Shown here piece after piece: positions 1 to 5,473 of a stretch of DNA of 5,902 nt. The notes under the pieces are model-generated. The model was given only the letters and a program-made list of their open reading frames with translations. It did no database searches and was not told the origin of the DNA. This DNA comes from Candidatus Thorarchaeota archaeon. Its GTDB lineage: Archaea > Asgardarchaeota > Thorarchaeia > Thorarchaeales > Thorarchaeaceae. The stretch lies in NCBI GenBank assembly GCA_016840825.1, contig JAEORN010000357.1, forward strand, positions 1-5,902. Direction: 5' to 3'. Positions within the stretch are counted from its first letter, which is position 1, and each line of letters opens with the position of its first letter. Both the position numbers and the translations under genes were made by a program.

Positions 1-1
1 A

Positions 2-289
2 AAAGTTACAGTACGCTGGCTCATTGGCAAACGAACAGGAGCTCTGAATTATGCAATGCGTCTTTTCGAAATTGCGCCTGGTGGAATCATTCCACTTCAC
101 AATCATGAGGAAGAGCACGAGATATTCGTTCTCAACGGAAAGGCAAAACTAATCGGTGATCTTGAAGGGTACGCCAAGAAGGATGATATCGTTTTTGTCC
201 CACCTAATGAGCCACACGGATATGATAATACTGAGGGAAAAGAGATATTCCGGTTCGTTTGCGTAATCCCTCTTCTGAATAAAGAATAG
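2..289 (+). CDS. cupin-domain protein, 5' end outside window
   Basis: A small single-domain cupin, seen as its last 95 residues. The reading frame is open to the left edge, and the stretch before the first internal ATG (position 56) already reads as cupin sequence (VRWLIG near residue 4, then AMRLFEIAPGG), so the true start lies upstream and the ATG at 56 is internal. Cupin motif 1 is visible as PGG-x4-HNH-x4-E, with likely metal ligands H33, H35 and E40 (numbering from the first visible codon) followed by FVLNG. Motif 2 is visible as VFVPPNEPH-x3-N, with ligand H72 and N76. This pattern is typical of small metal-binding cupins of about 100-120 residues, so little is probably missing. The family is functionally broad (isomerases, dioxygenases, sugar binding, regulatory domains), and the substrate cannot be told from the sequence. 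The fold assignment is strong; the function is unknown. The next gene starts 70 bases downstream on the same strand. Confidence 0.88.
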   Translation, partial: KVTVRWLIGKRTGALNYAMRLFEIAPGGIIPLHNHEEEHEIFVLNGKAKLIGDLEGYAKKDDIVFVPPNEPHGYDNTEGKEIFRFVCVIPLLNKE

Positions 290-313
290 TAGCCTCTTAG
301 AATCAGGAGTAGG

Positions 314-351
314 TATATTTTTCTTTTAATACTGAGTGGCAGCGATGGGAG
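314..351 (+). promoter_or_regulatory. possible TATA element and ribosome binding site for the HAD gene
   Basis: An AT-rich TATATTT stretch at 314-320 lies in the 70-base gap after the cupin gene. If it is an archaeal TATA box, transcription would begin about 26 bases downstream, near 343. That would leave a short leader containing GGGAG at 347-351, a ribosome binding site match 8 bases before the ATG at 360. The same T-rich run (TATATTTTTCTTTT, 314-327) could instead terminate cupin transcription, because archaeal terminators are often U-rich tracts. Both readings are inferred from pattern and spacing only. The GGAG match is the firmer part and supports the start at 360. Confidence 0.35.
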
Positions 352-359
352 TCTGACGA

Positions 360-1166
360 ATGGACCTGAGCAGGAAAAAACTATGGATCTTCGATGTTGA
401 TAACACATTGATACTCGATGTAGAACATCCGTCACCTTTCGAAGATGCTCTTAGATTGTGGAAAACCCTTGAGAGCAAAGGTGTCACTCTGGCAATCCTA
501 ACGAATGTTGGAAGGCTCTCAAGTCGACAGGTCCACCAGGCAGTGGAAAAAGGTGGTTTCCATCTTTCTGTGGAAAATGTGTTTACTGCTGGTGCAGCAG
601 CAGCAGCCTATGTATATAACAGAAATCCCAGAGCACGCTGTTTTGTGATTGGTGAAGGAGGAGCTCAAGAGGACTTTGTTGCCAGAGGACTTGATGTCGC
701 AAATAATCCCCCTGTAGATTACGTTGCAGTTGCAGCTGATAGAGGTATGACATTCAACGAACTTAATTTTGCCACTAAAATGGTAAGGCAGGGTGCAGGT
801 CTCATCTGTATCAGTGGCAGTCGTGATTATCCGGGAGTCTATCTTGGCCATGATGATGTCTATATCGGTGAGCGTTCAATTGCAGCGGCAATAGAACATG
901 CTACTGGAGTTGAGGCTGTAACTGTTGGAAAACCACTTCCTGAGATTGTTCTCGAAACTGTGAAGATAATGGGATATGAAATATCTGAATCAGTGATGGT
1001 GGGTGATAATCCAGCATCGGATGTGGCAGGTGGGAACGCTGTGGGAATGACGACAGTCCTGATCCGACGCGATCCCAAGAACATCGTTGATTTTGAGTCG
1101 GGAGCACTAGATACAACACCGACAATAGCAGTTGACTCATTGGATGAAATCATCAAGTTACTCTAA
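360..1166 (+). CDS. HAD-superfamily phosphatase, NagD-like subfamily IIA
   Basis: A 268-residue cytosolic hydrolase of the haloacid dehalogenase superfamily, most like the IIA group (NagD, phosphoglycolate and p-nitrophenyl phosphatases), which dephosphorylates small phosphorylated metabolites through an aspartyl-phosphate intermediate. All four HAD motifs are visible. Motif I is FDVDNT, with nucleophile D12 and acid/base D14. Motif II is LTN at 47-49. The motif III lysine is K191 in VGKPLPE, the typical IIA form (GKP-x-PE). Motif IV is VGDNPASD, with magnesium ligands D216 and D221, followed by G225-N226-A227. Between motifs II and III lies a C2-type cap of roughly residues 75-180, including DYVAVAADRGMTFNELNFAT, as usual in this group. 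Length matches the family. The ATG at 360 follows GGAG by 8 bases and leaves about 11 residues before the nucleophile, as expected. Position 15 is Asn where IIA members usually have Gly, and motif II lacks the common NNS. The substrate is therefore not predictable. Family assignment is firm. Confidence 0.9.
   Translation: MDLSRKKLWIFDVDNTLILDVEHPSPFEDALRLWKTLESKGVTLAILTNVGRLSSRQVHQAVEKGGFHLSVENVFTAGAAAAAYVYNRNPRARCFVIGEGGAQEDFVARGLDVANNPPVDYVAVAADRGMTFNELNFATKMVRQGAGLICISGSRDYPGVYLGHDDVYIGERSIAAAIEHATGVEAVTVGKPLPEIVLETVKIMGYEISESVMVGDNPASDVAGGNAVGMTTVLIRRDPKNIVDFESGALDTTPTIAVDSLDEIIKLL
589..605 (+). repeat. short GCA trinucleotide run inside the HAD gene
   Basis: Four consecutive GCA codons followed by GCC encode five alanines (residues 79-83 of the HAD phosphatase), just after the FTAG segment at the start of the cap region. 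Family members usually have a small-residue helix start here (Ala/Ser/Thr-rich), so the run is compatible with function and is probably a minor slippage product. It is not an expanded microsatellite. Confidence 0.5.
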
Positions 1167-1213
1167 GTACGGCCGTCACAACACTCAAAGCATTTGACTG
1201 AAATTGTTAGACC

Positions 1214-1900
1214 ATGAGCTCGAAGATTTCCATCAAGTTTGAAACTAGTACTCTTGGAATGAGTATAGTCGTTATAGAGCTAAACAATCTACATTTGACC
1301 AATTCTAGCAGAGCCTTTGAGGAATATGAGCAATCTCTTTTCGAAAAAATTCGTTCCAACAATGCATTAGACGATCTTGGATCTGAACCGTTAATCAAAT
1401 CATATCGCTCACTGCATTGGACCTATGGGATGGATCCGACTAAGAAACGAGTATCTAGTGAAGCAGTATTGCGTCGAGTTCTAAAAGGGGAGAATCTTTG
1501 GCGTATTTCAAATCTTGTCGATGTTGTCAACCTAGCTTCAGCCTATCACAAGATTCCAATCGGCCTCATAGATGCCGCTAAAGCATCAGGACAGCTGACA
1601 CTCCGACAAGCTAGACAGGGAGAGACATTTGTCCGAATAGGAGGTGAAGAATTGACGTGTCGCGGGAGAGAACTAGTTCTGGCTGATGATGTTGGCATCA
1701 TCTGCTATGGTTTTGCAATTCATGACTCCGATCGCACAAAAGTCACAAAAAAGAGTAAACAGGTTATCCTATTGCTCTATGGCGCTCCTGATGCAACGAG
1801 AGACATCATGGATTCCGCCGCCACTATTACTCTGAATATGGTAAAGCAGTGGGTTGACTGTACTGCCTCAGAACCTATCAGATATTTGTCTCCTAGCTAA
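1214..1900 (+). CDS. solo B3/4 domain protein (PheRS beta editing-domain homologue)
   Basis: A 228-residue soluble protein matching the free-standing B3/4 family (the COG3382 type), related to the B3/B4 module of the phenylalanyl-tRNA synthetase beta subunit. In the synthetase this module hydrolyses mischarged Tyr-tRNA(Phe). The solo proteins are thought to bind RNA or act in trans on tRNA, but their substrate here is inferred only. Hallmarks visible are YRSLHWTYGMDPTKKR at 64-79, SSEAVLRRVLKGE at 81-93, the signature ISNLVDVVNLAS at 98-109, IPIGLIDAAK at 114-123, a glycine-containing turn IGGEE at 142-146, ELVLADD at 153-159, and DSDRTKVT at 171-178 near the end of the fold. No synthetase catalytic core or anticodon-binding domain is present. 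Length is normal for the family. An in-frame TAG at 1208-1210 makes the ATG at 1214 the first possible ATG; I see no ribosome binding site before it, so translation may be leaderless. The stop codon overlaps that of the convergent ATPase gene. Confidence 0.85.
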   Translation: MSSKISIKFETSTLGMSIVVIELNNLHLTNSSRAFEEYEQSLFEKIRSNNALDDLGSEPLIKSYRSLHWTYGMDPTKKRVSSEAVLRRVLKGENLWRISNLVDVVNLASAYHKIPIGLIDAAKASGQLTLRQARQGETFVRIGGEELTCRGRELVLADDVGIICYGFAIHDSDRTKVTKKSKQVILLLYGAPDATRDIMDSAATITLNMVKQWVDCTASEPIRYLSPS

Positions 1901-3867
1901 AATTCGAGGAAAGGGTCACCCAATATTATGCGTTCTAGGAAGTTGTTCCTGTTTGCCTTCTTGACAAGCTGTTCGAATCTCTTTCTCAAACGCTCCTCAT
2001 CAACATAATCTGGTTCCTTTACACCTATGCTTTCTATGACCTTTAGAAGCATGTAGTTGAAATCGTAGACCAGATACTCTTCTTTCTGAGTTTTCCCTTT
2101 CTTCTGAATCTCTTTCTTGACCTTCTTGGCTAGTCCTTGTTTTTGCGCTTCTCTTGTTTCGGTGAGATAAAATGACATAGATTTCTCGAAATGAAGTTCT
2201 CCTCGCTTAACCAGTTCTCTTAGAAACTCAAGTCCGAAGGTTGTCTTTGCAATTGCTTCAATTCTAGCAATGAATGCATTGATTAGATCATCATAGGAAA
2301 TTCGTCCCGCCTGACCACGCGTATCAAAGACCTTGTCAGTTTCAGCAGCAGATTTGAACTTCTGTTTCTTTTCCTGCAGTAATCGTTCTCTCTCTAACCT
2401 AGCAGCTTCCTCTGCTTTCGCACGTTCTTTCTCAAGTTTTAGTCTTTCAGCTTCTTTACGCGCAGCTTCCTCTGCTTTGTATCTCTCACGCTCAGCAGCT
2501 TCCATCTCTGCAAGTTTACGTTGCTCCGCAGCCAACCGTTCTTCTTCAAGCTTCTTCAAAATCCTTGCCTGTTCAGCCACTAATTTTTGCATGTGCATCT
2601 GAACATCCTTCTCTGTGAGTGTGACATGATTTGTGAGTAGCCAGCGGACACTGATGTGATTGACCTTTGGTTTGAGGTCAGCTGATGAGAAGATGAAATT
2701 CGCAGTCTGCTGTCCTGGTAGCTGAGTGATAATCTGTTCAGATTCCTTTTCGCCAGCAATGGGTTCCAGAATTCTCTCAAGAACTTTGAGTGACTGCTCG
2801 CTACTTATACGGCCTGTTGAGATTGTGTTGAACTGCTCGAATGCTTTGTAGTCGATATCTTTTGGACTCTGCGTAGCTATCAGACACTCGACACCATACT
2901 TTCTCGCTTGTCTGAATAGTAGCAAGAAAGTTTCTTTGGGGCCAGGCGACAGCATTCCTGCAGGAATGAACGGTGCAGCTTCGTCCTGAAAGATCATCAT
3001 TCGTGGGCTTTCAGTATATCCCTGTCTCAACATCCAGGAGTATAATTGATTTAGAACAATAGAAATGAAGAAATGCTTCTCTTCTTCACTTCTCAGGGTT
3101 TTAAGGAAGATTACATTGATAGGAGTCTTACCATTAACTGGTTTTGTCAATTCATCAAAATTAATCTCCCCTTCCTCTTTGAATAGGAGCTGGGATGAAC
3201 CAACAGTAAGGCTCCTGATACGGGTTGCTAGAGTCTGCCGTTCTGAGAACTTCATGAATGGTTCTAGATCTACACCCACCTCTTCAGGTGCACCTGTGAG
3301 CATGTCAGCAAGTTCTGCAAGACCTTTAATCTCGGTCTTCTCATTCTCCCAAATAGTCCTGAGCAATTCATAGACAGCTGCAAATGCTTTCCCCTCCCAA
3401 GATCTTGAGAGCCCTGATACCTTCATGAGCACTTTTACTAGGGTGCGAGCCGAATTATCAAGTAGTCGAATGATGTCATCTTGGTCTGCTTTTCTATCTG
3501 GCAGTTTAAGGGGATTGATTGATATTGCGAGCCCCTTACTGCTTGCTGGAGTATAGACTCTAACAATTACTTTGTCCATATACTCCTTCAGTCGTTCTGG
3601 TGGAACGCCTTTCTCACTAAGTTGCTTGGGATCTCCTGGAAGCATCAAAGAGGCAATATCACCTTGAGGATCAAAAGCGAGAATAGGAATTCCCTGCATT
3701 GCTGCCTCTTCCAGAATGCATTTCGAAAGAACGGTCTTACCTGAACCAGTCGAACCAAAAACTCCTCCATGTCTTCGCAAGAGGTCTACGCTTATCTCGA
3801 ATTTCTCAGTGGTTCGCTTTCCTTCACTATCAAGCTTATACCCAAGCCAGAGTTTTCCATCTCCCAT
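1897..3867 (-). CDS. HerA/DUF87-class P-loop ATPase with coiled-coil arm
   Basis: A 656-residue ATPase of the HerA/FtsK superfamily, probably a hexameric motor acting on DNA or another polymer; the substrate is not known. The P-loop GSTGSGKT is at 38-45, followed by AFDPQGD at 64-70, typical of HerA-like proteins. The Walker B strand MMIFQDE at 290-296 has D295 and E296. A sensor segment IATQSPKDID spans 330-339, and GRISSEQ at 352-358 offers R353 as a candidate arginine finger. The P-loop sits so near the N terminus that there is no room for the HAS-barrel of classical archaeal HerA, so this belongs to the shorter HerA-like ATP-binding group. A highly charged coiled coil covers about 420-506, containing a 20-residue tandem repeat. 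The C-terminal 150 residues are unrecognised, mixed helical and basic. I chose ATG 3867, preceded by GGTG with a 6-base gap; an in-frame TTG at 3879 would add four residues. No nurA-type nuclease gene lies nearby. Superfamily firm, role uncertain. Confidence 0.87.
   Translation of the reverse strand: MGDGKLWLGYKLDSEGKRTTEKFEISVDLLRRHGGVFGSTGSGKTVLSKCILEEAAMQGIPILAFDPQGDIASLMLPGDPKQLSEKGVPPERLKEYMDKVIVRVYTPASSKGLAISINPLKLPDRKADQDDIIRLLDNSARTLVKVLMKVSGLSRSWEGKAFAAVYELLRTIWENEKTEIKGLAELADMLTGAPEEVGVDLEPFMKFSERQTLATRIRSLTVGSSQLLFKEEGEINFDELTKPVNGKTPINVIFLKTLRSEEEKHFFISIVLNQLYSWMLRQGYTESPRMMIFQDEAAPFIPAGMLSPGPKETFLLLFRQARKYGVECLIATQSPKDIDYKAFEQFNTISTGRISSEQSLKVLERILEPIAGEKESEQIITQLPGQQTANFIFSSADLKPKVNHISVRWLLTNHVTLTEKDVQMHMQKLVAEQARILKKLEEERLAAEQRKLAEMEAAERERYKAEEAARKEAERLKLEKERAKAEEAARLERERLLQEKKQKFKSAAETDKVFDTRGQAGRISYDDLINAFIARIEAIAKTTFGLEFLRELVKRGELHFEKSMSFYLTETREAQKQGLAKKVKKEIQKKGKTQKEEYLVYDFNYMLLKVIESIGVKEPDYVDEERLRKRFEQLVKKANRNNFLERIILGDPFLEF
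2402..2478 (-). repeat. 17-bp direct repeat, 60-bp period, in the coiled-coil coding region
   Basis: The 17-base string GCAGCTTCCTCTGCTTT (plus-strand reading) occurs at 2402-2418 and again at 2462-2478, exactly 60 bases apart. It encodes KAEEAA at residues 464-469 and 484-489 of the ATPase (ATG 3867 numbering). The two 20-residue units (464-483 and 484-503) align over most of their length: both are Lys/Glu/Ala/Arg rich with ER and RL pairs at matching places. This suggests a duplication inside the helical arm. The third-position identity across the 17 bases points to a recent or conserved duplication, although low-complexity coiled coils can also produce such matches. Confidence 0.7.
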
Positions 3868-3919
3868 ATTGAACACCAAACATAGCCATATCTATCTCTC
3901 GATGTTAAGAGCCTTTCCA

Positions 3920-3934
3920 GTATATGTAGTTTAC
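3920..3934 (-). promoter_or_regulatory. possible TATA element for the ATPase gene
   Basis: On the minus strand this reads GTAAACTACATATAC, an AT-rich element centred near 3923 in the 126-base gap between the membrane-protein gene and the ATPase gene. A start of transcription about 26 bases downstream would fall near 3897, giving a leader of about 30 bases that includes the GGTG at 3877-3874. The spacing is plausible for an archaeal promoter, but the match to a TATA consensus is partial and no BRE purine stretch is convincing. Confidence 0.3.
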
Positions 3935-3944
3935 AAGAATCCTA

Positions 3945-3983
3945 TTGAAATGAAAAGGAATGGATTGAGATTCCTCCATCCAT
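3945..3983 (-). terminator. possible stem plus pyrimidine tract after the membrane-protein gene
   Basis: Just downstream of the stop codon of the six-helix membrane protein, ATGGAT (3978-3983 read on the minus strand) pairs with ATCCAT (3960-3965) across a 12-base loop, and is followed by a pyrimidine-rich run, TTCCTTTTCATTTC. A short hairpin with a U-rich tail could end transcription before the ATPase gene. The 6-bp stem is weak, so the U-rich tract is the more meaningful part. Confidence 0.25.
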
Positions 3984-3994
3984 GCATTCTGTGA

Positions 3995-4612
3995 CTATTC
4001 ACCTACTGGTTCATAGCGTCTTCCAAGGAAGATGACTATTACAAACACCAGAGCTGCTGCAAATACCATAAGTACGCCAGCTGCCCAACTGTAATCGAGG
4101 TTGTCCTTGACAACTTTCATCAAGAGATATGCCCCAGCCATGATCACTCCTAGTACAAGCGAAATTAGCATGAACCTAGAAGTCATCTCTTTGACTTGTC
4201 CAGTTTCTGCTCCCTCCGAGATTCTACTTCCAAAAAAGACGAACACAAACAGGAAGATATAGGCGATGACAATCATGGTACCCATATCAAATAGGTATCC
4301 CTGAATGACTTCATCTACTCCTATTCCGTTTAGAAGTCCAAATACAAGAAGCGTCGCAAGAGCATGGATATATACGAGCATATTCGATATCATTTTGTCA
4401 TCAGGATGAACAAACCCAGTCATCTCAGTGAATGTGTTTATCACGCTTATGATCAACACCACTACTAGAAATCCTAGTGCTATCAGCCAGATGTAAAATG
4501 GGTAAAGCACTTGATCTGGTTGAGTCGCAATCCACTTCACTACTATCGTGAAAGCTAGTGATGCCAATCCAAGTCCTGAGAGAAAGTTACCAATTGTAGT
4601 TAACCTAACCAT
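3995..4612 (-). CDS. six-helix integral membrane protein, family unknown
   Basis: A 205-residue hydrophobic protein that I do not recognise. Six membrane segments are evident at about 7-27, 38-59, 78-96, 110-128, 148-167 and 177-197. Positive residues (R3; R130, K141 and R146 in the fourth loop; RR at 198-199 in the tail) favour a cytoplasmic N and C terminus. The second loop (about 60-77) contains FVHPDDK and the fourth (about 129-147) is acidic and polar. No conserved transporter signature, charged residue cluster within the helices, or signal peptidase site is visible, so the role (transport, sensing or structural) is open. The start at 4612 is well supported: GGGAG at 4625-4621 lies 8 bases before the ATG. 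It lies upstream of, and co-directional with, the HerA-like ATPase gene (126-base gap), and diverges from the zinc-ribbon membrane protein gene. Confidence 0.75.
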   Translation of the reverse strand: MVRLTTIGNFLSGLGLASLAFTIVVKWIATQPDQVLYPFYIWLIALGFLVVVLIISVINTFTEMTGFVHPDDKMISNMLVYIHALATLLVFGLLNGIGVDEVIQGYLFDMGTMIVIAYIFLFVFVFFGSRISEGAETGQVKEMTSRFMLISLVLGVIMAGAYLLMKVVKDNLDYSWAAGVLMVFAAALVFVIVIFLGRRYEPVGE

Positions 4613-4721
4613 AATTCTCTCTCCCTTTAGGTGGAGTATCTAAAGCGATTCAAGTCGCAGTTTCTATTAACTCTTGTCATGGTTCAGCTTCTTTCAGAGA
4701 AGAAACTCTATATTCCTTCGA
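4613..4721. promoter_or_regulatory. divergent promoter region between two membrane-protein genes
   Basis: About 109 bases separate the starts of the divergent genes. The AT-rich TTTCTATTAA at 4661-4670 is placed so that a start site about 26 bases away on either side would give leaders near 28 bases for both genes, so it is the best TATA candidate. TATCTAAA at 4637-4644 (TTTAGATA on the minus strand) matches the TATA consensus better, but would leave almost no leader in front of the minus-strand GGGAG site. These are inferences from spacing; no operator-like palindrome is evident. Confidence 0.3.
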
Positions 4722-5447
4722 ATGCATGATACCTTGAGGGTGAACCACTTGTCAGAGCCAGATTCAGATAGACTCCTCTTGAAAAAGGACAATCTTGCTA
4801 GATGCGCCTGGTGTGGTACTCCAGAGAGCCCCCAGTGGGTAAACTCTCCAAAGGGAGAGATGTTTTGCTCCTCTGAGTGTGAATCCGCGAAGTACTCGTC
4901 AAGATCTTTTGATGGAGGATTTCTTACAGCCATTTTGGGTTGCATAATCATACTCATCCCAATTATCTCAATCCTCCGTTTTCCTGTACCACCCGGTCCA
5001 AACTCATCGAGTGCCTTTGGCGGTGTTGTAGTCTGGATAATATCTGGCTTTCTTTTTCTCATGACTGGCATCGGCGGAATAATTCGTGGTTATGAGGGCC
5101 AGAAGTATCGTGATCGAAAGGACAAGTACCGTGATGTCACCTTGCTCCAATGTGAATACTGCACACAGACAAATCCGCCGAATGTCGTACGTTGCCAATA
5201 TTGCGGCGCATCCTTAACAAAAGCTCCATTCAGGTACGAAACGACACCTCCTTGGGTTCGAAAACAAACACCTCTAGGTAGATTCAGGTGCCCATACTGC
5301 AAGGCTACGTATTCCTATGATGCATCGAAACTTGTGAAAGATGATACAGTAAAATGCCAGAACTGCAATAGACCGTTTACTACTCCGTTCCCTATTACTC
5401 AGTCGCAGGAGTTAGCTGAGGAAGCTTCTCTCTATTCCAATGTCTGA
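4722..5447 (+). CDS. membrane protein with three zinc-binding cysteine units
   Basis: A 241-residue protein (ATG 4722) combining zinc knuckles with two membrane helices; I know no name for it. Unit 1 is CAWC plus FCSSEC (C28, C31, C49, C53), resembling FCS/TRASH-like metal-binding fingers. Hydrophobic segments follow at about 67-86 and 100-121, joined by a short Pro/Gly/Ser-rich loop, then a highly charged stretch (QKYRDRKDKYRD). Unit 2 is a compact ribbon CEYC-x10-CQYCG (C144, C147, C158, C161). Unit 3 is CPYC-x18-CQNC (C190, C193, C212, C215), close to the MJ0042-type ribbon that often sits in membrane-anchored archaeal and bacterial proteins. With a helical hairpin both zinc regions would be on the same side, presumably the cytoplasm. 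The start is uncertain: an in-frame TTG at 4674 adds 16 residues, and a TTG at 4749 preceded by GAGGGTGA with 5-base spacing would remove 9. All three choices keep every cysteine. Likely a regulatory or scaffolding role, unproven. Confidence 0.75.
   Translation: MHDTLRVNHLSEPDSDRLLLKKDNLARCAWCGTPESPQWVNSPKGEMFCSSECESAKYSSRSFDGGFLTAILGCIIILIPIISILRFPVPPGPNSSSAFGGVVVWIISGFLFLMTGIGGIIRGYEGQKYRDRKDKYRDVTLLQCEYCTQTNPPNVVRCQYCGASLTKAPFRYETTPPWVRKQTPLGRFRCPYCKATYSYDASKLVKDDTVKCQNCNRPFTTPFPITQSQELAEEASLYSNV
4736..4743 (+). promoter_or_regulatory. strong ribosome-binding-site match inside the zinc-ribbon gene start region
   Basis: GAGGGTGA at 4736-4743 is the best Shine-Dalgarno match in the window, lying 5 bases before an in-frame TTG at 4749. 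Neither the ATG at 4722 nor the TTG at 4674 has a comparable site. It may therefore mark the true start, giving a 232-residue protein beginning just before the SEPDSD segment. The alternative is chance, since it lies within coding sequence if translation begins earlier. Confidence 0.4.
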
Positions 5448-5473
5448 GTCTAAATTAGTAATCAGAAGAAGCA

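Noticed and set aside
345..356. Three-codon mini frame (ATG GGA GTC TGA) just before the HAD gene
   Set aside because: Its ATG overlaps the GGGAG that serves the ATG at 360. It is too short to weigh against chance, and there is no sign of a regulatory leader peptide.
1169..1176. Perfect 8-bp palindrome ACGGCCGT after the HAD stop codon
   Set aside because: Too short for an operator or a terminator stem, with no T-tract after it; expected by chance.
2333..2602. 89-codon plus-strand open frame opposite the coiled coil
   Set aside because: Its Ser/Ala-rich low-complexity sequence is simply the antisense reading of the KEAR-rich coiled coil.
3065..3373. 102-codon plus-strand open frame opposite the ATPase gene
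   Set aside because: Serine- and arginine-rich translation with no motif. It lies wholly antisense to a well-supported ATPase and is a shadow of its codon pattern.
3716..3994. 92-codon plus-strand open frame extending into the gap after the ATPase start
   Set aside because: More than half is antisense to the P-loop region, there is no ribosome binding site or recognisable motif, and the extension into the gap is low-quality sequence.
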